Shown here: piece after piece, positions 19,019 to 29,800 of the stretch
How the letters are laid out: each line of letters starts with the position of its first letter
How positions within the stretch are numbered: the first letter of the stretch is position 1
DNA from: Actinomycetes bacterium
GTDB lineage: Bacteria; Actinomycetota; Coriobacteriia; Coriobacteriales; Eggerthellaceae
DNA: 64,000 nt
Assembly (NCBI GenBank): GCA_023460315.1
Contig: JAEWQO010000125.1
Span: 62,001 to 126,000 of the forward strand
Reading direction: 5' to 3'
Translations under genes and position numbers: made by a program
The notes under the pieces: generated by a model
What the model was told of the DNA's origin: nothing
What the model saw: only the letters and a program-made list of their open reading frames with translations
Databases searched by the model: none

Positions 19019-20038
19019 CTACCTCCACAAAAATGCAGGATAATCATCCAAATCGCCGCGCAACACGCGAGCAAGTAGCTGAGCCTGCAAGAAAGGGACG
19101 AGTCCCAAAGGAACCTTCTCCTTAAGAAAGGGGTGTATCACCGTTTCCTGCTTGCGTTGCTGCCATGCGTTCAGCGACTTTTTTCTCGCCTGATCCGAGA
19201 GAGCCACACCATCCCCTATTTGTTCGAAATCGCTATCGGCAACTTGCCTGCGATTGAACAATGACAGCACAAAACGATCTACAAAGGGAACCCTTAATTC
19301 CTCCATCAGATCGAGAGCCAAGCTCAAACGCCCCGGCCTGTCTGCATGCAGAAAACCAACCTGGGGGTCAAGTCCCACCGATTCACAAGCAGCACCACAT
19401 TCTCGAGCAAGCAGTGAATAATAGAACGACAACATGGCGTTGACCGGATCTTGCGGCGGTCGACGAGATCTTCCCCTAAAAAGCAAAGAAGAATCCCCCA
19501 CGCGAATGAGATGACTAAAAACGCCGAAATATGCATGAGCCGCATCACCTTCCACTCCGCGCAGCTCATCCAAGCTCTCGATCCGGGCAACACTTCCGGA
19601 TGCGTCACTCAACCTGTCAGCTGCATAGGCCACATCACAATCTTCGCCATAATCCCTTATGCATCGTCGTAAGGCTATTCTCGAATTGTGCAGCTTGCCC
19701 AAAACAAAGCGTTTCGCCATTTCAAGAGCATAGTCGCAATCACCGGATTTAGAAAACTGAGCTCTCCTCAATAAAACATTCCCAGAAACTGGTCCTTGAA
19801 TACGTGCAAGGAAATGGCCTCTTTCATCCAGCAATGCAACGGCAATTCCCTTCGCACCACACTCACGAAGCAGCGCCGTGCTGCACCCCACATGACCAAA
19901 CAACACCATTCCTTCCAAGACATGAAAAGGTATGCTCATGGTCACATCGTTGTTCACAAGAATATTGACAGCGTCATCTTGCTTTCGAACATAAGCATCG
20001 GGATTGGTAACATATAAGGTATTAAGCAGCTTTTTCAT
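19019..20038 (-). CDS. cas1: CRISPR-associated integrase Cas1 (type I-C)
   Basis: The ATG at 20038 overlaps the cas4 TGA (ATGA, 4 bp), so this start is preferred over the frame opening at 20074; it gives 339 aa beginning MKKLLNTLYVTNPDAYVRK. Cas1 integrates new spacers as part of Cas1-Cas2. Catalytic metal ligands fit: the Glu in GVEGDAAHAYFG, the His in VGFLHADRPGRLSLALDLME, and the acidic residue in that last block. MSIPFHVLEGMVLFGHVG and the C-terminal LVPFLQAQLLARVLRGDL are also typical of I-C Cas1. Confidence 0.98.
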   Translation of the reverse strand: MKKLLNTLYVTNPDAYVRKQDDAVNILVNNDVTMSIPFHVLEGMVLFGHVGCSTALLRECGAKGIAVALLDERGHFLARIQGPVSGNVLLRRAQFSKSGDCDYALEMAKRFVLGKLHNSRIALRRCIRDYGEDCDVAYAADRLSDASGSVARIESLDELRGVEGDAAHAYFGVFSHLIRVGDSSLLFRGRSRRPPQDPVNAMLSFYYSLLARECGAACESVGLDPQVGFLHADRPGRLSLALDLMEELRVPFVDRFVLSLFNRRQVADSDFEQIGDGVALSDQARKKSLNAWQQRKQETVIHPFLKEKVPLGLVPFLQAQLLARVLRGDLDDYPAFLWR

Positions 20039-20667
20039 GACAATGGATTTAACTCCTCCCCCTCTCTTTTCCAATATTCAGAAGCACCACAGGCGAATGA
20101 TTCGGGAATACATACTTCACGCAAAGAGCATCGGGCACATCTCCTTGACTTTTGAACCACTGGAGTCAGTCCACCACGATAGAGAGTATGCATCCGTTCC
20201 GTCATCCGAAAAACCTTAGCACGCAGTCCCGCTTCTATAGGAACTCTTTCTCTGCGTCGCGTTTCCCCATAGAAAAGTACCCCTTCATCTATACGCACAC
20301 CACGCATCTCTTCAAGGCATATCGCCTGGTCAGCAACCTGGATCCTGTCCCATGCCTCAATTTTTGGTTTGCCTACTTTGTACTCGACGGGAACGATGCG
20401 GTTGGAGTCACCCTGATCGTATTCAACGACATCGGCAATTCCATATATTCCCAAATCGAGGCTTCTGACGTGTACTCCACGCTCGGCACATATGCCATGA
20501 GACGATGAATATCCAGCGGCATGCGCCCGCTCATGAAACAGATCACCACGCACCGTATCGAAGTTTTCGATCCATTGCTGCTCAAGGTGAATCAAAGCCC
20601 ACTGTCGCTCGCAATAAGCCAAATGTTGCAAGCCTGATAGCGACAACAGCTCGTCTTCCGAGTACAT
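20035..20667 (-). CDS. cas4: CRISPR-associated exonuclease Cas4 (type I-C)
   Basis: 210 aa of the Cas4 RecB-like nuclease family with an Fe-S cluster. Visible elements are LQHLAYCERQWALIHLEQ (first cluster Cys), LGIYGIADVVEY (metal-binding Asp), VPVEYKVGKPK (E-x-K nuclease motif), DRIQVADQAICLEE, and C-terminal CARCSLREVC (remaining cluster cysteines). Cas4 trims prespacers and helps select those with the correct PAM; in I-C systems it works with Cas1. Coupled to cas1 through an ATGA overlap. Confidence 0.98.
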   Translation of the reverse strand: MYSEDELLSLSGLQHLAYCERQWALIHLEQQWIENFDTVRGDLFHERAHAAGYSSSHGICAERGVHVRSLDLGIYGIADVVEYDQGDSNRIVPVEYKVGKPKIEAWDRIQVADQAICLEEMRGVRIDEGVLFYGETRRRERVPIEAGLRAKVFRMTERMHTLYRGGLTPVVQKSRRCARCSLREVCIPESFACGASEYWKREGEELNPLS

Positions 20668-20678
20668 ATTGTCATCTG

Positions 20679-21578
20679 CTATTCGAACACCGAAACCGTC
20701 ACTCCTTCGGGAATGGCAGTTTCGTCAATCTCAATTTTGTAGTCGGAAAATGACCGCGCCTCTTGCTCGTTCGGGATCAGCCGTTTAGCGGAAACGGTAT
20801 CAAACAACTTATATGCCGGAGCGTTGCCCAGTTTGCTTTCATGCTTAAACATAACAAGTTTTCTCGAGGACATCAAGCCACGCGCTGCACTGTGATCATT
20901 TTCAAACATTGTCATCAGCGCCTCCCGCAGCAAAGAAAGATCAGCATCGCTGAAACCCGTTTTCTCAGCGAGGGATGCAGAAATAAAGCCCTCGACGCGA
21001 TACAAGCCATAAGATATATACTGCTTGCGCCCCATGGTTCTTTCTTTCTCAATATCCTTTTCATTGGTGACCGCCATACGAGTGATGCTCATATCCATCG
21101 GCATCACTCTGTCCACCGATTCAGCAAAGCACAGCTGGACAGGACCGCGTACTTGCCCGCAATTGATCTCTGTAGTCATAACGGCACCAAATGCGCGAAT
21201 ATCAAAAAAATTATCACACATGAATTGTGTGACTTTTATTTGGTCTTCTTTATTTTTAGGAAGTTTCTTCGAATCGGGCTTCATGTCGTAATGCACATAA
21301 GCCTTTTTATTGCGGTTATTGAGAACTGCGGCCTCTTGCACATATATTTTGTAGCCCTTTTCTCCTTCTGACGTATCGGGATCATCGATCGACTCCCCCT
21401 TTACCAAGTCGACATAGTTGCGTATCTTGCGTTTCAGACATACATCAGAAACGATTCCCTTGCCAGTTTCTGGATCAATGCGCGGCAAGTTGCCCGCATC
21501 GGGATCACCGTTAGGATTTCCGTTTTTCACATCAAAATACAAAACGAAATCATACCGGTTAGAGATAGCCTCATTCAT
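20679..21578 (-). CDS. cas7: Type I-C Cascade backbone protein Cas7 (Csd2)
   Basis: 299 aa. The N-terminal NRYDFVLYFDVKNGNPNGDPDAGNLPRIDPETGKG is the Csd2/Csh2 hallmark (NGNPNGDP). It also has FDIRAFGAVMTTEINCGQVRGPVQLCFAESVDRVMPMDMSITRMAV. Cas7 multimerises along the crRNA spacer as the interference-complex backbone. A strong site (AAAAAGGAG) precedes the ATG. It lies 13 bp after cas8c and 11 bp before cas4. Base composition here is visibly more AT-rich than flanking housekeeping genes. Confidence 0.98.
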   Translation of the reverse strand: MNEAISNRYDFVLYFDVKNGNPNGDPDAGNLPRIDPETGKGIVSDVCLKRKIRNYVDLVKGESIDDPDTSEGEKGYKIYVQEAAVLNNRNKKAYVHYDMKPDSKKLPKNKEDQIKVTQFMCDNFFDIRAFGAVMTTEINCGQVRGPVQLCFAESVDRVMPMDMSITRMAVTNEKDIEKERTMGRKQYISYGLYRVEGFISASLAEKTGFSDADLSLLREALMTMFENDHSAARGLMSSRKLVMFKHESKLGNAPAYKLFDTVSAKRLIPNEQEARSFSDYKIEIDETAIPEGVTVSVFE

Positions 21579-21591
21579 GATTACTCCTTTT

Positions 21592-23373
21592 TCAGTTTTC
21601 GGAAATTACGTCAGCAAGGGCAGTGTCATTCGCATCTTTTTTCTGCCATAGCTTCTCACGCTCTTGGTAGTACCCAATAAAAAACTGCCCTTGTCCTTCC
21701 TCGTCGAGAAATGCCGGAAGAGACTGGGTCCCATCCATGAGGGAGACGGCCGCACTCATTTCTTTATCGAGATTAACCGCCCAGCCAGGCTTGTTCTTGC
21801 GAATTTTTGACATGTTGTTTTGCAAACCACGAAACAAATTGGGGAACACGCGTCCAGGCGTAGTCGACGCAGCTCCGATATATCTATCGGTTATAGAAGC
21901 ACCCACCGAACCAATAGCGGCGCTCTGAGCACGTTCCATGACCGCAAACATCCTACCAAGCACATATCCTTGATTATCGTTCTCGTTGCTTAGACTCATT
22001 GTCAGGCCCTTTCCATCAGAATCGTCAAATCCCGTCAACCGTTGCTTTCGAACAAGATACGCCTTCATGACAGATGCCCGCTCACCCATATCCCAGGGTT
22101 TGCCTCTGCCTTGATCAGCCCGCATGCGCGTCAGCATGGACAGGTAAAGCATGCGGGGAAACGGAGTCCCCTTCAACATCGCATCCGCGCAGGAATGCAC
22201 CAAGGTATACGGCATATTCTTCAAATCACCCAATACCGCCGCCTGACGCATCAAGCTGAAGATAGATGTCTTGTCGCATCCCACCATCTGTATATCCTGT
22301 AGGTAGAGTCCGAAATTTCGCGCAATATTATCAAGTGAGTCAATGGAAAAGAAACGAACCGATAGGCGTGCGGCATTTGGAGACAGACCCACGATGTAGA
22401 AACGTGTTGCCAAATCAAGATCCTCAAGCGTTCGACCTGCCCTCATGTCGACGAAATAATTTCTCAAGCGTTCGACAGCAGCAGAATCCTCGGCATCCTT
22501 TCTACCCAGTATCGCACGGAACAAGCCCTCTTCTGTCGGTGCGGGACGGTCGGTCCAAAACAAGATTGTCGTGTCGCCAAATCGCATTCGATGCTGCTCG
22601 TCGCGAAACAAGTACCGGAGCGCCGAACCAGCATCAAGGGCTGCTGCATGAGAGATCGATGCATTATATGCCTGTTTTTTGCCATATGATGCGAATGAGT
22701 CACAATTGAATGACACGAGGCTTGCGCCCGCCGATTGCGCACCTGGAATACCAGTCACCTGAGGAAACAGACGCTCAATAGGTCCATGCTCGCCCGTTGC
22801 CGAACATTGTCCCAGAACCACATCTTCGTCCGGCTGATCACAATAAGCGCTCCACGCACTCCGCACGTCAGGACGCTGATGCAGCCACCCGGCATCACCA
22901 GACAATTGAAAGACGGCAAACCCCGAGTTCTCTCCAAGCTCCGTCAGAGTGCCTTCATCAACTCCGTCAAGCGGATGTTCTTGGTTAAAATAATTGAGAA
23001 CAGCCTGAGCCCCTACATCACTGCAACCGTTTAAGACGGCCTCATGTAAATCCTTGGCGGCCTTAAATTTCTCGATGCCACGCTTCTCATCCATACCGGC
23101 AAAATACGCCGCACTGTCACAGAGAAAGAAGGGGATAGGCTTCGTTCCACTGCGAGTAGCATGTTCTGGGACAGCCATTAACCTTGTTACGACATGACCG
23201 TCATTTTGATCGTCGGTAAATGAGTGCACGTGGAGAAGTTTGCCCGCCTCATTTATCTCGAATACCCAGCGTACATTTTCGCTAGTGTAGTTCCGTGGAG
23301 GTGCCGTTTCCTCGCCGATGGAAGAGTCGTTCACAAGACGTTCGTACAACTTTCCCAGCTCTTGAATGATCAT
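21592..23373 (-). CDS. cas8c: Type I-C Cascade large subunit Cas8c (Csd1)
   Basis: 593 aa, the expected size for Csd1. It starts MIIQELGKLYERLVND and contains PFFLCDSAAYFAGMDEKRG, AYNASISHAAALDAGSALRYL and the C-terminal YVLGRMFAVMERAQSAA ... GQFFIGYYQEREKLW block, all typical of Csd1. Cas8c recognises the PAM and seeds R-loop formation; in some I-C systems an internal start also yields the small subunit Cas11. Its start overlaps the cas5 stop by 4 bp (ATGA). Confidence 0.98.
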   Translation of the reverse strand: MIIQELGKLYERLVNDSSIGEETAPPRNYTSENVRWVFEINEAGKLLHVHSFTDDQNDGHVVTRLMAVPEHATRSGTKPIPFFLCDSAAYFAGMDEKRGIEKFKAAKDLHEAVLNGCSDVGAQAVLNYFNQEHPLDGVDEGTLTELGENSGFAVFQLSGDAGWLHQRPDVRSAWSAYCDQPDEDVVLGQCSATGEHGPIERLFPQVTGIPGAQSAGASLVSFNCDSFASYGKKQAYNASISHAAALDAGSALRYLFRDEQHRMRFGDTTILFWTDRPAPTEEGLFRAILGRKDAEDSAAVERLRNYFVDMRAGRTLEDLDLATRFYIVGLSPNAARLSVRFFSIDSLDNIARNFGLYLQDIQMVGCDKTSIFSLMRQAAVLGDLKNMPYTLVHSCADAMLKGTPFPRMLYLSMLTRMRADQGRGKPWDMGERASVMKAYLVRKQRLTGFDDSDGKGLTMSLSNENDNQGYVLGRMFAVMERAQSAAIGSVGASITDRYIGAASTTPGRVFPNLFRGLQNNMSKIRKNKPGWAVNLDKEMSAAVSLMDGTQSLPAFLDEEGQGQFFIGYYQEREKLWQKKDANDTALADVISEN

Positions 23374-24032
23374 CGGACCACCTCCGCATGATTGCGGCGA
23401 GTGTCAATGATGCCATCACGCATGATTGCTCGGAAGAACTGCGGCTCCATGCCATTATCAAAATCGATGTCGTAAAGCATGAAACCCAAATCCCGCTCAC
23501 CCGAACCTGCGTAGAAGCGCGTGAGACAGTCGGCCTCGTCAACAAGATCAACTTGAGCGGGAAATTCCCGACAACCCAGTACGGGCTGATTAAAGCACTG
23601 CCCTTTTCTCAGTCGCCGGAGTGCAATGTTGTAATGCTTCTCTTCAGTGTCGCCCTCACTAGCATCAGCGGTCAGGTCAAAATGAGCCTGCACCACATAG
23701 GAAACGTCTTTTAAGTACATCGTGGCACGCTGCTGTCGATCAGAAGAGGCAATTTCGTACACATCCGATCCCCGCTCCATCGCCGTCTTGGCATTGCGAT
23801 AGCTGAGCTTGCCTCCCACTTCATTGCGGCGAAACGTGTCAAACTTTATTTCGTTCAACACCTCTATGCTATCGATGCGCCATCTGATTGCAGGCTTCCA
23901 ATACACGCTTTCAATGAGACCCCGCGCCGCCGAAGGCGTCATGACGTCGTAGCTTACGCGCTCGGCCTTCATTTCCGGGCGCGTGAAACACGCACGCGGA
24001 CCTTGCACCAAAATGGTAAATCCATATCCCAT
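23370..24032 (-). CDS. cas5c: Type I-C Cas5 (Cas5d), crRNA-processing endonuclease
   Basis: 220 aa. Begins MGYGFTILVQGPRACFTRPEMKAERVSYDVMTPSAARGLIESVYWKPAIRW, the Cas5d signature. In type I-C, which lacks Cas6, this protein cleaves the repeat at the base of its hairpin; the array repeat has the matching hairpin and an 11-nt handle. A near-perfect ribosome site (GGGAAGGAGG) precedes the ATG. The gene lies 37 bp after cas3 and overlaps cas8c by 4 bp. Confidence 0.98.
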   Translation of the reverse strand: MGYGFTILVQGPRACFTRPEMKAERVSYDVMTPSAARGLIESVYWKPAIRWRIDSIEVLNEIKFDTFRRNEVGGKLSYRNAKTAMERGSDVYEIASSDRQQRATMYLKDVSYVVQAHFDLTADASEGDTEEKHYNIALRRLRKGQCFNQPVLGCREFPAQVDLVDEADCLTRFYAGSGERDLGFMLYDIDFDNGMEPQFFRAIMRDGIIDTRRNHAEVVR

Positions 24033-24069
24033 GGTTCCTCCTTCCCTGTTTAAGCATCGAATGACTAAA

Positions 24070-26391
24070 TTAGCTAATCAGCGAATCCATCACCCCCTCT
24101 CCAGGAGTCAGCAGACCGACTGCGTCATCGTACAAACGCTCCCCTCCTGCATCATCGCGCAAAACATAGAAGGGGGGCACCTGCTCGATTGCACCGTTGC
24201 CGCAGTACGTCCTAAATTCACGTTCCCGCATGCTTACGCTAAAGCGCTGTGCCTTCGTGGCAAGTTTTGCGGGAAAGGTTGAAGCACGTATTTCGCGAAG
24301 CATCTCTCTACCCTCCACACCCCACGGGACAACCACGCTAACAGTGCTGTCTTCAATAAACTTATAGTCGTATGCAATTTGTTCAGGCTGCATCTCTGAA
24401 ACCCCTCGCAGTCCAATCATGTGCTCAAAAACCCCGCGCGAGTCGAGTTTGGCATAGCGATACCGCTGCATAAAGAAGCGTTCTACCAGCTCATTGCTTA
24501 TGATTCCTCCATTATCTTGAATGACCATGCGGGTTATTTTTTTCATATCTTCCAACCACGGGGTCGTTTTCTGCACTTGACCGTCCACGTTCAGCTCAAA
24601 GACGACAATCGTCCCTTGACCGGAAGATCCTTCTCTGTTGCACCGTCCTGCAGCTTGAACGATCGAATCCATACCAGCCAACTCGCGATAAACTACAGGA
24701 AAGTCCACATCAACTCCAGCCTCCACCAATTGAGTCGAAACGACCACGCATCGTTTGCCTGCATCCAGGCGTTCTCGAATCTCCTTAAGCACCCACAAGC
24801 GATGAGACGGCACCATGAATGCGCTCAGATGATAATAGCCGGCGGTAACCGCCTCTTCCCTCGAAGAAACCTTGCCTTGGGCAATAAGCAATCCAACTAT
24901 GTCTTCATAAAGCATGCGAGCCTCTTTGCGGGTGCCAACTATGCATAGACCCTGAGTCAAGCCAGCCAGTTCATTGACCAATGCCTCTTCCGGAATTTCA
25001 CCTCGGTTCTCATATGAAACGCGTCCGTCAAACGCCCGTGCAAAAACGTCATGCTGTTCCACAATCTCGCGCGGTTTCGAAGAAAAGGGCCAGAGACCGT
25101 CAAGCGGGGGTTGCGTAGCCGAGCAAAGCACCATACTGGAGCCATAGTCGCAAGCGAGCACCTCGACCATTGCGAGCGTCGGTTTAAGCAATGAGTCGGG
25201 GATCATTTGCACCTCGTCCAAAACAATGACGCTGTTTGCCATATTATGAACTTTACGGCTTTTCCCCGGTTTGTTTGAAAACAGCGATTCGAACAGCTGG
25301 ACATTGGTGGTTACGACGATCGGCGATTCCCAGTTCTGGATGGCAAGTCTCAACGACGTCGCCAGTTCTTCATCAACGTCTTCGAAATCATAGGACGATT
25401 GATGCTCCAACACGTTTTTCTCACCGAATATCGCACGAAGGGTTTTTGCGCTTTGATCCGTGATTGACATATACGGTGCCGAAATCACTACGCGCTCCAT
25501 ACCGTGTCGAACCGCATGCCGCAGTGCAAAGGCAAGGGAGGCAAGCGTCTTGCCCCCTCCCGTCGGCACCTTCATGCTAAAAAGACCCGGAGACCACTCA
25601 GCAGCTTTGAGGCCATCTTGCCGAACCTCGACGCGTGCCTGATTGACGGCACTTGACGCAGATCCACCAATCAGGGCATCCATATAGCCGTCAAGCCTAT
25701 CGGATAGAACTTCGAGACTATCCGTCTGAAGCGTGTTTCTTGCATCGGAAACATCGACAGCCATGGCGGCTTCTGAGTCCAAATAGTCAGCATCCACCAA
25801 CGAGGAATAAAGCATATGCAAAAAAACATAGAGAGAAACTGCAGTTTTATGACCACGCTCATTGTCCCCGCATGCTGGCGGAATCTTCATCAAAAAATCC
25901 GGAATAGCTATATCGTCCTTAGCTGGAAGATTTACGCCCCTCTTTTCTAGCAGATTTCTTACTTCTTCAAGTTCTTCTGCCGCCTTCGCAAGATCGAGGG
26001 ATCCTAAGCGTTTGGATAGAGGATTTTTAGAACGGGGAGCCTCGATCCCGCCTTTCAAAAAGCTACGTTGGAGTCCATTGGGCATGCCACCGTGATGTCC
26101 CGCGATCGCAAAAGAAAGCAGGTTACCTATGTCCTCGCCATAAAGATGCCGGGCGCCACACGCTCCAGCATTAGAGTGGATAACCTGCTCGCCCGAACCT
26201 CGCAATCGCCGCTGGAACGCATCGTCGACTTTCCCGACATCATGCAAAAGCGCGGCAACGTAGCCCCAATCCCCGCAGCCAAAAGTCTGCGCGAAGCGCG
26301 CCGCCCTCTTTGCGGTTCCGATAAGATGGTCTTCAAGCAGTTGCCAGCTCTGCTCAGGTTCCCCGTCCACCGAATGCGCATATCGTCTCAT
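24070..26391 (-). CDS. cas3: CRISPR-associated helicase/nuclease Cas3 (type I-C)
   Basis: 773 aa with an N-terminal HD nuclease (His22, then the HDVGK motif at 50-54, and GHHGG near 98-102) and a superfamily 2 helicase. Walker A is KVPTGGGKTLASL near residue 273 and Walker B is VLDEVQMIP near 393. Motif VI is IVQAAGRCNREG. Cas3 unwinds and degrades target DNA once Cascade has bound. First gene of the operon; GAGGGGCG precedes its ATG. Confidence 0.98.
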   Translation of the reverse strand: MRRYAHSVDGEPEQSWQLLEDHLIGTAKRAARFAQTFGCGDWGYVAALLHDVGKVDDAFQRRLRGSGEQVIHSNAGACGARHLYGEDIGNLLSFAIAGHHGGMPNGLQRSFLKGGIEAPRSKNPLSKRLGSLDLAKAAEELEEVRNLLEKRGVNLPAKDDIAIPDFLMKIPPACGDNERGHKTAVSLYVFLHMLYSSLVDADYLDSEAAMAVDVSDARNTLQTDSLEVLSDRLDGYMDALIGGSASSAVNQARVEVRQDGLKAAEWSPGLFSMKVPTGGGKTLASLAFALRHAVRHGMERVVISAPYMSITDQSAKTLRAIFGEKNVLEHQSSYDFEDVDEELATSLRLAIQNWESPIVVTTNVQLFESLFSNKPGKSRKVHNMANSVIVLDEVQMIPDSLLKPTLAMVEVLACDYGSSMVLCSATQPPLDGLWPFSSKPREIVEQHDVFARAFDGRVSYENRGEIPEEALVNELAGLTQGLCIVGTRKEARMLYEDIVGLLIAQGKVSSREEAVTAGYYHLSAFMVPSHRLWVLKEIRERLDAGKRCVVVSTQLVEAGVDVDFPVVYRELAGMDSIVQAAGRCNREGSSGQGTIVVFELNVDGQVQKTTPWLEDMKKITRMVIQDNGGIISNELVERFFMQRYRYAKLDSRGVFEHMIGLRGVSEMQPEQIAYDYKFIEDSTVSVVVPWGVEGREMLREIRASTFPAKLATKAQRFSVSMREREFRTYCGNGAIEQVPPFYVLRDDAGGERLYDDAVGLLTPGEGVMDSLIS

Positions 26392-26834
26392 GCCAATCGC
26401 CCCTCGAAAAGAATGCCCCCAAAGAATGAGTCAAAGCAGCCCTTCATAGGCAACCTTGGGCGTCGGCCTTGTCCATTCGACAATCCGGCAGCCTTCTTGC
26501 ATCAAAAAAATCACAAGGGCCTGCAATGCACTATGCCAATTCTTTCGAGCTCGTCAATTCATTGCAACATCTCTGATAGGGAAAGAGAGAAACCAGAAGA
26601 GACTTGCCCTCGCATCCCACGATCCAAAGTATAAGTTAATGATCAACGATAACTCATCAAGATTGAGCATTTTTCGATTTCGAGCCAAGATTGCTCCACC
26701 GTCCGCGTTACCTACCCGCCCTTGCCCACAAGCACGACGCCTCTCCCTCTTCCCTTCACATTTGACATGGCATACCCGCGAACGAACGTTCTCTGTAGTA
26801 TACTGGGAGGATTACCTCGAGATGAAAGAGCCGT
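26392..26834. other. Divergent intergenic region cas3 / SNF2 helicase
   Basis: 443 bp between divergent genes. On the minus strand, TTGACG (26557-26552), a 16-nt spacer and CATAGT (26535-26530) with TG one base upstream (extended -10) form a candidate cas-operon promoter, giving a leader of about 130 nt. On the plus strand a TATACT lies at 26799-26804, 30 nt before the helicase ATG, without a well-spaced -35. No ORF is supported. Confidence 0.45.
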
Positions 26835-29800
26835 ATGATATCCGACACCGAAATCGGGCAACATTGCTATCCCCGCACATTGAGGCGGGCCCGGCAAATC
26901 GCGTCGTCAGACAGGAACATCCTCACCAAAATATGTCGCTACAACGGCGACGAAACCATGCTGAGCGCATTCGTGGCCAGCAGCAGCGGATGGGACGATC
27001 GATACCGCACCTCGGTCAGTTTTTCTGAAGCCGAGGATGCCATCATCGATTACTCGTGCACGTGTCCGGCCTCCTATGAGTATGGCGGCATGTGCAAACA
27101 CTGCGCAGCGCTCATTCTCTCCTACAACAAATCACCCGAACGATTTATGGGCTACCAGGAAAATCGACGCGCCTCGACATCGTCCTGTATAGCGGATCTT
27201 ATGAAACGCACGGCGCAGGAGGCGAATGCCGCCGAAGAGGAAGAGGTCAGCATTGAGACCATTTTCTCATACGGCTTTCGTCTGTGGTCGGTTCACTTCA
27301 AACTCGTGGGCCCCCAAGGCACGTACGTCCTGAAAAATATTTCCGACTTCGTCCAGCATATGAGGACAGGAGAACGGTTCTCCTACGGCAAGAAGCTCGC
27401 CTTCGCCCATACGCCCAACGCGTTGACTCCTCAGGCACGGGCTGTCGCACGCTTCTTGGACCGTGCGGTATCACTTCGAGCGCAGGCAAGCAGGACGATG
27501 CATGGATACTACAGCTCTCGCAACGAAGCAGCCCGTGATCTTGACCTGTCTGACTCCGAAGTGATCGAGTTGCTTGACACGCTTGAGGAAAACACGTTCA
27601 CGGTCGAAGGAGCCGACTACGGCACCCGGTCCCTCACCAAGGCCCATATCGTCGAAGGCGACCCATCTCTCGAAATTCGTCTACATCGCATGGACGAGGG
27701 TGGTTACGCCATCGGCCGAACTGAAAACATTGTCGTTGTGACCAGTGGAGATCGCTCGTATATCTGGCAAGATGACCTGTTTTACCGTTGTTCTCCAGCG
27801 TTCTCCCCCTGCTCAGAGTTTCTCCGTAGCGTGTACGAAAGCGAAGACGACCAGGTGATCGTGACCGAAGAGGACATGCCCCTGTTCTGCGCAACCATAC
27901 TCCCTGCCATCGAGCAGGGCCTCGCCGTTCAAGCGCCTCGCAGCCTGCAAGCCTACCGGCCAGTGCCCTGCCACCTGGAGTTCTATTTCGACAGAACCGA
28001 CCAAGGCGTATCGTGTGACCCCCAAGCGCGATACGGAGACAAGCGCCACCATCTGAGCGACCACGCTTCTGAGCAAGAAGACGAAAGCACCCCCGGGCCC
28101 TTGCGCGACGAGCTCATGGAAATGAAAGCGAAAAGCCTCGTGGAGAACTACTTCGTCGACGTAGGATCCCCTATCCCTCTCGACGATGACGAGGCGATAG
28201 CAAATCTGGTCTTCGGAGGCCTTCTGAAATTCCGTGCCTTGGGAACCGTGTTTACCACCCCTGCGTTCGACCGCCTCATACGAGACGGCAAGCCACGCAT
28301 CTCTTTGGGAGTCTCGCTCACCGGCAACCTGATCAACCTCACGGTCTCATCGGACGACCTTCCCGCTCGCGAGCTGGCGGCAATGCTTGCAAGCTATCGC
28401 AAGCACAAACGCTACCATCGCCTCAAAAGCGGCATGTTCCTCAACATGGAAGGATTCGACCTCTCCCAGCTTGATCGCCTGGCTTCCGATCTGGGCATCA
28501 CATCCAAGCAACTCGCCTCGGGTTCGGTCGAGCTTCCCTCATACCGAGCATTCTATCTTGATGAAGAGGCGGATCTTGATCGAGATCGATCCTTCACGCA
28601 GTACGTGGAGGATTTTCGCAGCGTCAACGAGCTCGACTATCAGGTTCCCCCCTCGTTTGCAGGCACCTTGCGGCCTTATCAGGTCGACGGGTTCCGCTGG
28701 CTTTCCGCCCGCTGCGATGCCGGTTTTGGAGGAATCTTGGCAGATGAGATGGGACTGGGCAAATCAGCGCAGCTCATTGCATTGCTGCTCTCGCGTCAAG
28801 AGGAAGCGCGAGCCACCGGTCCCAGCCTTATCGTCTGCCCCGCCTCGTTGGTTTATAACTGGTTGGCCGAATTCGAGCACTTCGCCCCCGACCTGACCGT
28901 GTGCGCCGTCGTCGGCACCAAGCGCGACCGCGCGCGCATTCGCACAACGCCCGGATGTGACATCCTGGTCACATCCTACGATTTGCTTCGCATCGACGCA
29001 GCGGACTACACCGACCGAACCTTTTTCTGCTGCGTGCTCGACGAAGCGCAATATATCAAGAATCCCGCCACACTCACCACAAGAAACGTGAAGCGCGTCA
29101 ACGCGCTTCACCGCTTCGCGCTCACCGGTACACCCATCGAGAATCGATTGAGCGAGCTCTGGAGCATCTTTGACTTTCTCATGCCGGGATTGTTGGGACC
29201 CTATGCGCGGTTTCGGGAACACTTTGAGCTCTCCATCGTCGGCGGCGACGAGGAGGCGGCGCGGAGGCTGCAGGCCCTGGTCGGCCCCTTCATCCTTCGA
29301 CGTTTAAAAATCAAGGTGTTGCGCGACCTTCCGGAGAAGCTGGAATCCATCGTGTACGCACCGCTGGAGGGCGAGCAGAAGCGCCTTTACACAGCCCATG
29401 AACAGCGGTTGAGAGAATCGTTGACCTCCCAGAAAAACGAGCGGAAGAAAAACGGCAAGCATGGCGGAGAAGCCGAGAAAAGCAAGGTCGAGATACTCGC
29501 AGAACTCACCAAGCTGCGACAGCTGTGCTGTGACCCCCATCTGCTATATGAGGACTACACCGGGCACGCGGCAAAGCTCGATGCCATCATGGAACTGGTG
29601 GAGTCAGCCATGGATGCAGGAGAAAAAACGCTTGTGTTCTCCCAATTCACCAGCTTTCTCAGCCTCATTGCGGACCGCCTGGACACACAGGGCATCTCGT
29701 ATTACACCATAGTCGGGTCCACGCCGAAAAAGAAACGCCTTGCGCTGGTGAACGCATTCAATGCCGATGACACCCCTGTGTTTCTGGTCTCATTGAAAGC

